Assembly: GCF_016595495.1 (NCBI RefSeq)
Contig: NZ_JAENIM010000039.1
Span: 124,001-188,000 of the forward strand
Length of the DNA stretch: 64,000 nt
From: Persicirhabdus sediminis
GTDB taxonomy: Bacteria > Verrucomicrobiota > Verrucomicrobiia > Verrucomicrobiales > Akkermansiaceae
Direction of reading: 5' to 3'
A program made the translations under genes and the position numbers. The stretch's first letter is position 1. Each line of letters opens with the position of its first letter. The notes beneath the pieces are model-generated. The model searched no databases. It was not told the origin of the DNA and saw only the letters and a list, made by a program, of their open reading frames with translations. Below are positions 43,207 to 50,271 of the stretch, piece by piece.

Positions 43207-44280
43207 ATGAAAGAAACACCCATCGCAGCTTTACATGAAGAGCTGGGAGGCAAGATGGTTCCCTTTGCGGGATGGAGAATGCCAGTGCAGTATTCTAGCA
43301 TTATCAACGAGCATACTGCCGTGCGCGAACGTGTTGGCATTTTTGATATCTCTCACATGGGGCAGTTTTTCCTCAGCGGTCCAGGAGCGGCCAAGTGGCT
43401 CAACACTGTGCTGGCTAACGATGTTAATAAGTTGGGGTTGGGGGACGCTCAGTATACTTTTTTACTCAATCCATCTGGTGGCGTGATTGATGACCTAATC
43501 ATCTATCGTCAGGGGGAAGATGAGATCTTTCTCGTGGTGAATGCTTCTATGATAGATGAAGACTTCGCCGCTCTATCAGCGCTGCTGCCAGCTGAGCTCA
43601 CGCTGACTAATGAAAGTGCAGATTGGGCTGGTATGGCCATTCAAGGGCCCGAGTCCACTGCTATTCATGAGAAACTATTTCCGCAAGTTGAGCTGCCGAC
43701 ACGCAACCGCATTGTCATCTGGGAGCAAGATGGTGAGAAATTGATTATTTGCCGCACTGGTTATACCGGTGAAGATGGTTACGAATTTTTCTGTCCAGCT
43801 GGCTCTGGTTCAAAATGGTTTAAGGCCATTGTTGATGCCGGCGCTGAACCGTGTGGTCTGGGGGCGCGTGATAGCCTGCGCTTGGAAGTTTGTTATCCAC
43901 TGAACGGCTCTGATCTAGCTGCTGATAAAACACCACTACAAGCTGGTCTCGGGTTTTTCTGTGCGCTGGATAAAGGTGATTTTGTTGGTCGCGACGCACT
44001 TGTCGCGCAGAAAGAAAATGGCCTTGGCGAGCGTCTTGTTGCCATCCAGTACACTGGCCGCGGAGCGCCACCACGTGCGCATTATCCAGTCTGTCTAGCT
44101 GGCGGCGAGCCTATCAGCGAGCTCTCTAGCGGAGTTCTATCACCATCTTTGAAGATCGGCATCGGCATGGCCTACCTGCCTGTCGAGCACGCCAAGATTG
44201 GCACGCAGCTTGAAATTGACGTACGAGGTCGTAGATTCCCAGCTGAGGTTGTGAAGAAACCATTTTATAAAAAAGGCTAA
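43207..44280 (+). CDS. gcvT: Aminomethyltransferase, glycine cleavage T-protein
   Basis: Moves the methylene group from the H-protein-bound intermediate to tetrahydrofolate, releasing ammonia. About 357 residues from ATG 43207 (MKETPIAALHEELGGK, close to homologues); a GTG at 43195 is an alternative that coincides with the predicted transcription start. Marks: MVPFAGWRMPVQYSS, HTAVRERVGIFDISHMGQ, NRIVIWEQDGEKLIICRTGYTGEDGYEFF and GLGARDSLRLEVCYPLNG. Neither start has a clear Shine-Dalgarno site. First gene of gcvT-gcvH-gcvP. Confidence 0.95.
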   Translation: MKETPIAALHEELGGKMVPFAGWRMPVQYSSIINEHTAVRERVGIFDISHMGQFFLSGPGAAKWLNTVLANDVNKLGLGDAQYTFLLNPSGGVIDDLIIYRQGEDEIFLVVNASMIDEDFAALSALLPAELTLTNESADWAGMAIQGPESTAIHEKLFPQVELPTRNRIVIWEQDGEKLIICRTGYTGEDGYEFFCPAGSGSKWFKAIVDAGAEPCGLGARDSLRLEVCYPLNGSDLAADKTPLQAGLGFFCALDKGDFVGRDALVAQKENGLGERLVAIQYTGRGAPPRAHYPVCLAGGEPISELSSGVLSPSLKIGIGMAYLPVEHAKIGTQLEIDVRGRRFPAEVVKKPFYKKG

Positions 44281-44313
44281 GCCTATCATTATTGACTAAC
44301 TAACTTTTATACC

Positions 44314-44691
44314 ATGAACGTTCCAGAAAATCTAAAATACTCAAATGACCACGAGTGGGTACTTGTGGAAGGTGATGTTGCCACTGTTGGCATTACTGAT
44401 CACGCGCAGGAAGAGCTCACTGATGTGGTTTATGTCGAGCTTCCAGAAATTGGTCGCGAATGCGATGCTGCCGACCCAGTCGCTGTGGTCGAGTCAGTCA
44501 AAGCGGCGAGTGATATTTACACGCCCCTAGCTGGCGAAATCGTCGAAGGCAATGAAGCTCTTGAAGCTGACCCAGCGCTGGTCAATACCGACCCTTACGG
44601 TCAAGGTTGGATCTTTAAAATCAAGATGAAAGATCCTTCTCAGCTAGAAGACCTGATGGACGCCCAAGCCTACAGTGGTCTGCTCGGTTAA
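44314..44691 (+). CDS. gcvH: Glycine cleavage H-protein
   Basis: Lipoylated carrier that shuttles the aminomethyl intermediate. 125 residues. The lipoyl-lysine is Lys63 in [10 protein letters not shown]; the flanking [22 protein letters not shown] and [14 protein letters not shown] match the family. It lies 33 bases after gcvT; a hairpin terminator follows at 44723, before gcvP. Confidence 0.97.
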   Translation: MNVPENLKYSNDHEWVLVEGDVATVGITDHAQEELTDVVYVELPEIGRECDAADPVAVVESVKAASDIYTPLAGEIVEGNEALEADPALVNTDPYGQGWIFKIKMKDPSQLEDLMDAQAYSGLLG

Positions 44692-44722
44692 GCTCATTTG
44701 TTAGCTTGTATTAGCCCTCATT

Positions 44723-44760
44723 AGGCGCATCGATTGCAAGTCGATGCGCCTTTTATTTTC
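44723..44760 (+). terminator. Hairpin terminator between gcvH and gcvP
   Basis: AGGCGCATCGA (44723-44733) pairs with TCGATGCGCCT (44741-44751), 11-bp perfect stem, loop TTGCAAG, followed by TTTATTTT. It would limit readthrough into gcvP. Confidence 0.8.
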
Positions 44761-44824
44761 CTTGCTTGCTAGGGAAAACTGGGGGATTGCAATATCTCAT
44801 TTCTCAGCCACATTACTTCCTTCT

Positions 44825-47659
44825 ATGTCAGTTCACGCTAATTTTCTCAGCCGTCACGTAGGGTCCGTCGGCGATACTCGTCAATCCATGATTCAGTCGC
44901 TCGGATACGAGCGCATTGTTGATCTAATCGATGACGCAGTGCCATCCAACATCATGGGCATGGATGATCTCCAACTGCCTGATCCATTGACACAGGCGAA
45001 AGCGCTCGAGCAGTTGCGCGGCGTACTTTCGCAAAACAAAGTTCTCCATTCATACATTGGCCAAGGCTACAGCGGAACATTGGTGCCGCCAGTCATTCAG
45101 CGTAATATTTTTGAAAATCCAGGTTGGTACACTGCATACACGCCGTACCAGCCAGAGGTCTCACAGGGTCGTCTTGAGGCATTGTTAAATTTCCAGACCA
45201 TGATCAGCGATCTCAGTGGGCTGGACATTGCTAACGCATCACTGCTAGATGAGGCGACTGCTTGTGCTGAGGCTATGGCATTGGCAAAAACTACCAAACC
45301 ACGTGGGTCTGTTATTTTTGTTGATAGCAACTGTCATCCACAAAACATTGAAGTGGTTGAGACCCGCGCCGAGCCGCTCGGCATTGAGGTGCTGATAGGT
45401 GACTGGAAATCATTTGACCCAGCTAACTGTGAGGGACTTTTTGCCGCGCTGCTGCAGTACCCAAATACACAAGGGGCAGTTGAAGATTATGCCGATTTTT
45501 GTGATCGTGTTCACGCGCAAAAGGCGCAAGTGATCGTAGCTGCAGATATTCTCGCTCTCACCGTACTGCGTGCTCCGGGTGAGTTTGGCGCTGACATCTG
45601 CGTCGGTAACTCACAACGATTTGGTGTGCCGCTCGGTTTTGGTGGCCCTCACGCTGGTTTTATGGCTTGTTCTGATAAACTCAAGCGTAAGATGCCAGGG
45701 AGAATTGTTGGAGTCTCTATCGATGCCCATGGCAAACCAGCCTATCGCCTAGCCATGCAGACTCGTGAGCAACACATCCGCCGCGATAAAGCGACCTCTA
45801 ATATCTGTACAGCACAGGTACTTCTCGCCGTGATGGCGTCGATGTATGCCGTGTGGCATGGGCCTGAAGGACTCAAGCGCATTGCTAACAATGTTAATTT
45901 TGCAGCGCGAATTATTTCTACTAGTTTGCAGAAAAATGGTTTCAAAGTCGTTCATGCTGAGTTCTTTGACTCAGTCATGGTTGAGGTTCCAGGGAAAGCA
46001 GCTGAGATTCTATCAGCTGGTGTGGAGCAAGGTGTGAACCTTCGCCAGCTAGATGAAAATCATATCATCATAGCTGCTGATGAAACCATGAGCTGTGAGC
46101 AGGGCATGCAGGTCTTGCGTGCATTTGGCATCGAAGATGCCGAGATTCCAGAGTTTGCTGATGTCACCTGGTCAGATGTTCACGCGCGTCAGTCCGACGT
46201 GCTGCAACAAGAAGTCTTCAACCGTTACCATTCTGAAACTGAGATGATGCGTTATATCGCTCGTCTTGAGAAACGCGACCTCGCGCTGAATGAAACCATG
46301 ATCCCGCTAGGTTCATGCACCATGAAACTCAATGCTGCTGCCGAAATGATGCCGCTGGCGTGGCCTGAGGTGGCTAACCTGCATCCATTTGTGCCAGCTG
46401 ATCAATCTATCGGATACCGGCAGATGCTTGACCAGTTAGCTGACTGGCTGGCTGAAGTGACTGGTTTTGCGGCTGTCTCGCTACAGCCAAATGCTGGTTC
46501 ACAAGGTGAGTACGCTGGTTTGTTAGCGATTCGTAATTACCATCTATCCAATGACGATACTGATCGTGATGTTTGCCTGATCCCAACATCAGCTCACGGA
46601 ACGAACCCAGCGAGCGCCGTAATGTGCGGTTTCAAGGTGGTTCCTGTTGCCTGTGATGATCAGGGCAATATCGATGTGGCCGATCTTACAGAAAAGTGTG
46701 AAAAGCATTCAGCTAAGTTAGGTGCGCTGATGGTAACTTATCCATCTACCCATGGTGTGTATGAATCTACCATCGTTGATATCTGTAAGCTGATTCACGA
46801 CCACGGCGGTCAGGTCTATATGGATGGCGCTAACATGAATGCTCAGGTTGGCCTAACCAGCCCTGGCTTCATCGGCGCTGACGTCTGTCACCTCAACCTT
46901 CACAAAACCTTTGCTATCCCACACGGTGGTGGTGGCCCAGGTGTAGGTCCAATTGGCGTAGCTAAGCAGTTAGTTCCATTCTTGCCAGGTCACGCTGAGC
47001 TGGAAAACCAAGAGCTGGCGGTTTGTTCTGCACCATACGGCAGTGCGAGTGTGAATGTGATCTCATGGATGTACATCGCGATGTTAGGTGCTGAGGGACT
47101 TACTGAAGCTACTAAAATGGCGATCCTTAATGCCAACTACGTTGCCGCTAGACTGAAGGAATTCTATCCAATTCTCTACACCGGTAACAAAGGTCTGGTC
47201 GCTCACGAATGTATCATCGACCTGCGTCCGCTCACCGCTGAGAGTGGCATCACTGTGGAAGATGTAGCCAAGCGTCTAATGGATTACGGATACCACGCGC
47301 CTACTATGAGCTGGCCGGTAGCTGGAACCTTGATGATCGAGCCAACGGAATCTGAAAGCAAAGCTGAGTTAGATCGTTTCTGTGATGCTCTGATCTCTAT
47401 CCATGCTGAAATCCAAGAGGTCGTTTCTGGTGCAGCTGACGAGACGAACAACGTTCTCAAAGGTGCGCCACACACTGCCGAGCAGGTGATCTCTGATAGC
47501 TGGGATCGCCCATACGGACGTGAAAAAGCTGCCTATCCATCAGAAATCCAGCGCCAGCACAAGTTCTGGCCAGCAGTCGGACGCATCGATAACGTCTACG
47601 GTGACCGCAACCTAGTCTGTTCATGTGTCGGCATGGAAGCATTTGCCGAATCTGAGTAA
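44825..47659 (+). CDS. gcvP: Glycine dehydrogenase (decarboxylating), P-protein
   Basis: PLP enzyme that decarboxylates glycine and loads the H-protein. 944 residues, single-chain form with N- and C-terminal halves. I chose ATG 44825 ([13 protein letters not shown]); a start at 44744 would lie inside the terminator. Marks: [64 protein letters not shown], and the PLP lysine in [18 protein letters not shown] (Lys694). The last 20 bases of coding sequence are duplicated 0.8 kb downstream. Confidence 0.96.
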   Translation: MSVHANFLSRHVGSVGDTRQSMIQSLGYERIVDLIDDAVPSNIMGMDDLQLPDPLTQAKALEQLRGVLSQNKVLHSYIGQGYSGTLVPPVIQRNIFENPGWYTAYTPYQPEVSQGRLEALLNFQTMISDLSGLDIANASLLDEATACAEAMALAKTTKPRGSVIFVDSNCHPQNIEVVETRAEPLGIEVLIGDWKSFDPANCEGLFAALLQYPNTQGAVEDYADFCDRVHAQKAQVIVAADILALTVLRAPGEFGADICVGNSQRFGVPLGFGGPHAGFMACSDKLKRKMPGRIVGVSIDAHGKPAYRLAMQTREQHIRRDKATSNICTAQVLLAVMASMYAVWHGPEGLKRIANNVNFAARIISTSLQKNGFKVVHAEFFDSVMVEVPGKAAEILSAGVEQGVNLRQLDENHIIIAADETMSCEQGMQVLRAFGIEDAEIPEFADVTWSDVHARQSDVLQQEVFNRYHSETEMMRYIARLEKRDLALNETMIPLGSCTMKLNAAAEMMPLAWPEVANLHPFVPADQSIGYRQMLDQLADWLAEVTGFAAVSLQPNAGSQGEYAGLLAIRNYHLSNDDTDRDVCLIPTSAHGTNPASAVMCGFKVVPVACDDQGNIDVADLTEKCEKHSAKLGALMVTYPSTHGVYESTIVDICKLIHDHGGQVYMDGANMNAQVGLTSPGFIGADVCHLNLHKTFAIPHGGGGPGVGPIGVAKQLVPFLPGHAELENQELAVCSAPYGSASVNVISWMYIAMLGAEGLTEATKMAILNANYVAARLKEFYPILYTGNKGLVAHECIIDLRPLTAESGITVEDVAKRLMDYGYHAPTMSWPVAGTLMIEPTESESKAELDRFCDALISIHAEIQEVVSGAADETNNVLKGAPHTAEQVISDSWDRPYGREKAAYPSEIQRQHKFWPAVGRIDNVYGDRNLVCSCVGMEAFAESE

Positions 47660-47682
47660 TCTATCAAGTTGCTAGAATTTCC

Positions 47683-47718
47683 AGCTGGGCCAGCGTCATC
47701 GCTGGCCCAGCTTTTTTA
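47683..47718 (+). terminator. Terminator of gcvP (copy 1 of repeated block)
   Basis: AGCTGGGCCAGC (47683-47694) and GCTGGCCCAGCT (47701-47712), perfect 12-bp stem, loop GTCATC, then six T. Confidence 0.9.
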
Positions 47719-47805
47719 TGCTGAATAGACGATAGAAGTGTCTAATCATTGATTTGTTAGGTTGGGTCTTGTTATCCATTGTTGGGTGCGTTATTGAATT
47801 GACCA

Positions 47806-48462
47806 ATGAAATCATCAAACTTGTTTGTGAAGCGGCTGAAATCTGTGGTTCTATCAGTCACTGTAGCTAGCCCCATGTTGGCCCTGGCTGAGGCGCCAAA
47901 GCTGAAAACTTGGCAGGGGAATCCAGCTTCTCTGGCTAGCGTAGGCGGCATATTAAACATTCAAGAGCTCGGCGGTAAATTCACCACGGATAAGCCGTAC
48001 TCGAGTGTAACTCTACGAGCAGCATTTTTCAAAAATGGTGAGTTAGATAAGCAGAGCTCAATCGCCTGTGGAGTTAGGAGCAAGCAGAACCGTTTTGATT
48101 TTGGTGAAGTGGCTGTGAAAATTGCGGATTTAGACATCCTGCAGTTGCGCGGTGCTCCCGAAAATTCAATGAGATTCCATTACGCGGTGCAGATGGGAGA
48201 CGAGGGCGTAGCGAGCGGGCTGAAAGATTTTCCCAAATCGGTATTCGATTGTTCTAAGGGGCTCAGTACCAGCCAGCAGCTTGATGGGAACCAACAATTT
48301 GAGAACATCATTTTTCACCTGACGGTATCAGATTCCGATACTTTAATTGAGTCTAGCAGTTTAGACGATCACTTGAAGTCTAATCCACAGTCTGAGCTTG
48401 TGATTTTCTATCTGACTTTCAAAGAATATTTTGTGATGCCTAGAGGCATTTGCCGAATCTGA
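47806..48462 (+). CDS. Secreted paralogue A of the tandem family, altered C-terminus
   Basis: 218 residues, unknown function. Signal peptide about 1-29 (ends ALAEA-like), nearly identical to copies B and C at DNA level over the first ~40 bases of coding. The mature part is about 40% like B and C by eye, sharing KLKTW, FFKNG, SMRFH, PKSVFDC and LKSNP-S. Where B and C stop after YLTFEE, A continues YLTFKEYFVMPRGICRI because its stop site changed and it runs into a duplicate of the gcvP 3' end read in another frame. It may be a functional variant or a damaged one. Confidence 0.8.
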   Translation: MKSSNLFVKRLKSVVLSVTVASPMLALAEAPKLKTWQGNPASLASVGGILNIQELGGKFTTDKPYSSVTLRAAFFKNGELDKQSSIACGVRSKQNRFDFGEVAVKIADLDILQLRGAPENSMRFHYAVQMGDEGVASGLKDFPKSVFDCSKGLSTSQQLDGNQQFENIIFHLTVSDSDTLIESSSLDDHLKSNPQSELVIFYLTFKEYFVMPRGICRI

Positions 48463-48489
48463 GTAACCTATCAAGTTGCTAGAATTTTT

Positions 48490-48526
48490 AGCTGGGTCAG
48501 CGTCATTGCTGGCCCAGCTTTTTTTA
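48490..48526 (+). terminator. Terminator of paralogue A (copy 2 of repeated block)
   Basis: AGCTGGGTCAGC (48490-48501) and GCTGGCCCAGCT (48508-48519), one G-T pair, loop GTCATT, followed by seven T. Confidence 0.88.
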
Positions 48527-48613
48527 TGCCAGCTAGGTAAATGATTGTTTTGATTATCTGTCTGGCAGATTGCCTCTTGTTGTTCGGTTTTGGGCGCGTT
48601 ATTTAATTATCTG

Positions 48614-49249
48614 ATGAAATCATCAAACTTGTTTGTGAAGCGGCTGAAATCTGTAGTTCTATCAGCCATTGTGGCTAGCCCGATGTTGGTCTTAGCGGAA
48701 GCTCCTAAGCTAAAGACGTGGAAGAAGAATGATGTCGCCTTAGGTAGCTTGGCGACGGCATTGAAGATTCGTGATTACTCGGGGACTTTCACCTCTGATT
48801 CAGAATTCAGTAGCGTTAGGCTAAATGTAGCCTTTTTCAAGAATGGGGTGCTAGAAAAAAAACGCATGATCGGCTCAGCTGTATCGGCTAGTAGCAAAAA
48901 GTCTACCGAAGGCGAAATCGCAGTTCAGATCGTCGATTTGGACTATCTCAATATTAAAGATGCGCCATCGGACTCGATGAGGTTTCATATCAATTTGAGC
49001 TCTCTCGGTATGGGGAGTTCTGGGCAAGAAGATATTCCGAAGTCGGTATTCGACTGTACGAAATCTCTTAGCACCTCCAGTAGGCCTGACGACTCGTATT
49101 ATAAAGGCGTCGACGGCATCGGTAATATTTTGTTTTACCTCATGAGCTCCAAAACAGGTGCATCAAAAGGGGCTAATAATTTGGAGGAATTACTTAAATC
49201 AAATCCGCATTCTGACATCGCGGTTGTTTATCTGACTTTTGAAGAATAA
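48614..49249 (+). CDS. Secreted paralogue B of the tandem family
   Basis: 211 residues from ATG 48614. Signal peptide as in A and C (MKSSNLFVKRLKSVVLS...). Mature part about 85-90% identical to C by eye; a single Cys in SVFDCTKSL. No recognised fold; beta-rich and Ser/Lys-rich with IRDYSGTFTSDSEFSSV and GEIAVQIVDLDYLNI. The upstream 80 bases and the downstream terminator are near-identical to those of C, as expected for a recent tandem copy. Confidence 0.82.
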   Translation: MKSSNLFVKRLKSVVLSAIVASPMLVLAEAPKLKTWKKNDVALGSLATALKIRDYSGTFTSDSEFSSVRLNVAFFKNGVLEKKRMIGSAVSASSKKSTEGEIAVQIVDLDYLNIKDAPSDSMRFHINLSSLGMGSSGQEDIPKSVFDCTKSLSTSSRPDDSYYKGVDGIGNILFYLMSSKTGASKGANNLEELLKSNPHSDIAVVYLTFEE

Positions 49250-49302
49250 CACTGTGCTAGATCTAGTTAGATAGAGGTGTCTATCAAAGTGCTAGAATTT
49301 TC

Positions 49303-49340
49303 AGCTGGGTCAGCGTCATTGCTGGCCCAGCTTTTTTTAT
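49303..49340 (+). terminator. Terminator of paralogue B (copy 3 of repeated block)
   Basis: AGCTGGGTCAGC (49303-49314) and GCTGGCCCAGCT (49321-49332), loop GTCATT, then seven T. Confidence 0.88.
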
Positions 49341-49426
49341 GCCAGCTAGGTAAATGATTGTTTTGATTATCTGTCTGGCAGATTACCTCTTGTTGTCCTG
49401 TTTTGGGCGCGTTATTTAATTATCTA

Positions 49427-50059
49427 ATGAAATCATCAAACTTGTTTGTGAAGCGGCTAAAATCTGTGGTTCTATCAGTTATTGTAGCTAGCCCGGTGTT
49501 GGCCTTAGCGGAAGCTCCTAAGCTAAAGACATGGAAGAAGAATGATGTCGCCTTTGGTAGCTTGGCGACGGCATTGAAGATTCGTGATTACTCGGGGACT
49601 TTCACTTCTGATTCAGAATTCAGTAGCGTTAGTCTGAATGTGGCCTTTTTCAAGAATGGAGTGCTAGCAAAAAACCGCACGATCGGCTCAGCTGTTTCGG
49701 ATAGAAGCCAAAAGTCTAGCGAAGGCGAAATCGCAGTTCAGATCGTCGATTTGGACTATCTCAATATTAAAGAATCGCCATCGGACACGATGAGGTTTCA
49801 TATCAGCTTGAGCTCTCTCGGTATGTGGGCTTCAGGGCAAAGAGATATTCCGAAGTCGGTATTCGACTGTACGGAATCTCTTTGCTCATCCGGCAGGCCT
49901 GACGGCTCGTATAAAGGCGTCGACGGCATCGGTAATATTTTGTTTTACCTCATGAGCTCCAAAACAGACTCATCAAAAGGGGCTAATAATTTGGAGGAAT
50001 TACTTAAATTAAATCCGCATTCTGACATCGCGGTTGTTTATCTGACTTTTGAAGAGTAA
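49427..50059 (+). CDS. Secreted paralogue C of the tandem family
   Basis: 210 residues from ATG 49427. Same signal peptide and beta-rich mature region as B; most differences are clustered around 150-165, including loss of one residue (RPDGSYKG here, RPDDSYYKG in B) and an extra Cys (ESLCSSG). Ends YLTFEE like B. Followed by the most diverged copy of the terminator block. Confidence 0.82.
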   Translation: MKSSNLFVKRLKSVVLSVIVASPVLALAEAPKLKTWKKNDVAFGSLATALKIRDYSGTFTSDSEFSSVSLNVAFFKNGVLAKNRTIGSAVSDRSQKSSEGEIAVQIVDLDYLNIKESPSDTMRFHISLSSLGMWASGQRDIPKSVFDCTESLCSSGRPDGSYKGVDGIGNILFYLMSSKTDSSKGANNLEELLKLNPHSDIAVVYLTFEE

Positions 50060-50112
50060 TACTGTGCTAGACCTAGTTAGATAGAGGTGTCTATCAAAGT
50101 GCTAGAATCTTC

Positions 50113-50147
50113 AGCTGGGACGGTGTCATCGCTGCCCAGCTTTTTTG
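50113..50147 (+). terminator. Terminator of paralogue C (copy 4, diverged)
   Basis: AGCTGGG (50113-50119) pairs with CCCAGCT (50135-50141) and is followed by TTTTTTG. The inner stem has mismatches compared with the other three copies. Confidence 0.75.
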
Positions 50148-50271
50148 TGTTTAGATTTGTTTGTTAGATGGGGGGTGAGGTTTGAATTTACGCACTGAAA
50201 TATATTTAATCACTTGTGTGTTTAAGTCTATCAAGGATTGTGTTATTAGTGTTTCAAACGAATTGATAGTC

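Larger units (their letters stand above)
47639..50147 (+). repeat. Tandem array: three paralogous genes with four copies of a terminator block
   Basis: The block CTATCAA...GCTAGAATTT...AGCTGGG...GCTGGCCCAGCT...T(6-7) occurs four times: 47660-47718, 48467-48526, 49281-49338 and 50091-50147. It flanks three paralogous genes starting at 47806, 48614 and 49427. The first two copies of the block also share the preceding GCATTTGCCGAATCTGAGTAA (21 bases; given as GCATTTGCCG and AATCTGAGTAA), which is gcvP coding sequence in the first case. Confidence 0.85.

Noticed and set aside
48446-48462. Possible selenocysteine or programmed frameshift at the TGA ending paralogue A
   Set aside because: The TGA is explained by a shifted reading of duplicated gcvP sequence; no conserved reading frame continues beyond it.
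47639-50147. Insertion sequence or transposon creating the tandem repeats
   Set aside because: No transposase, terminal inverted repeats or target duplications are visible; tandem duplication explains the pattern.
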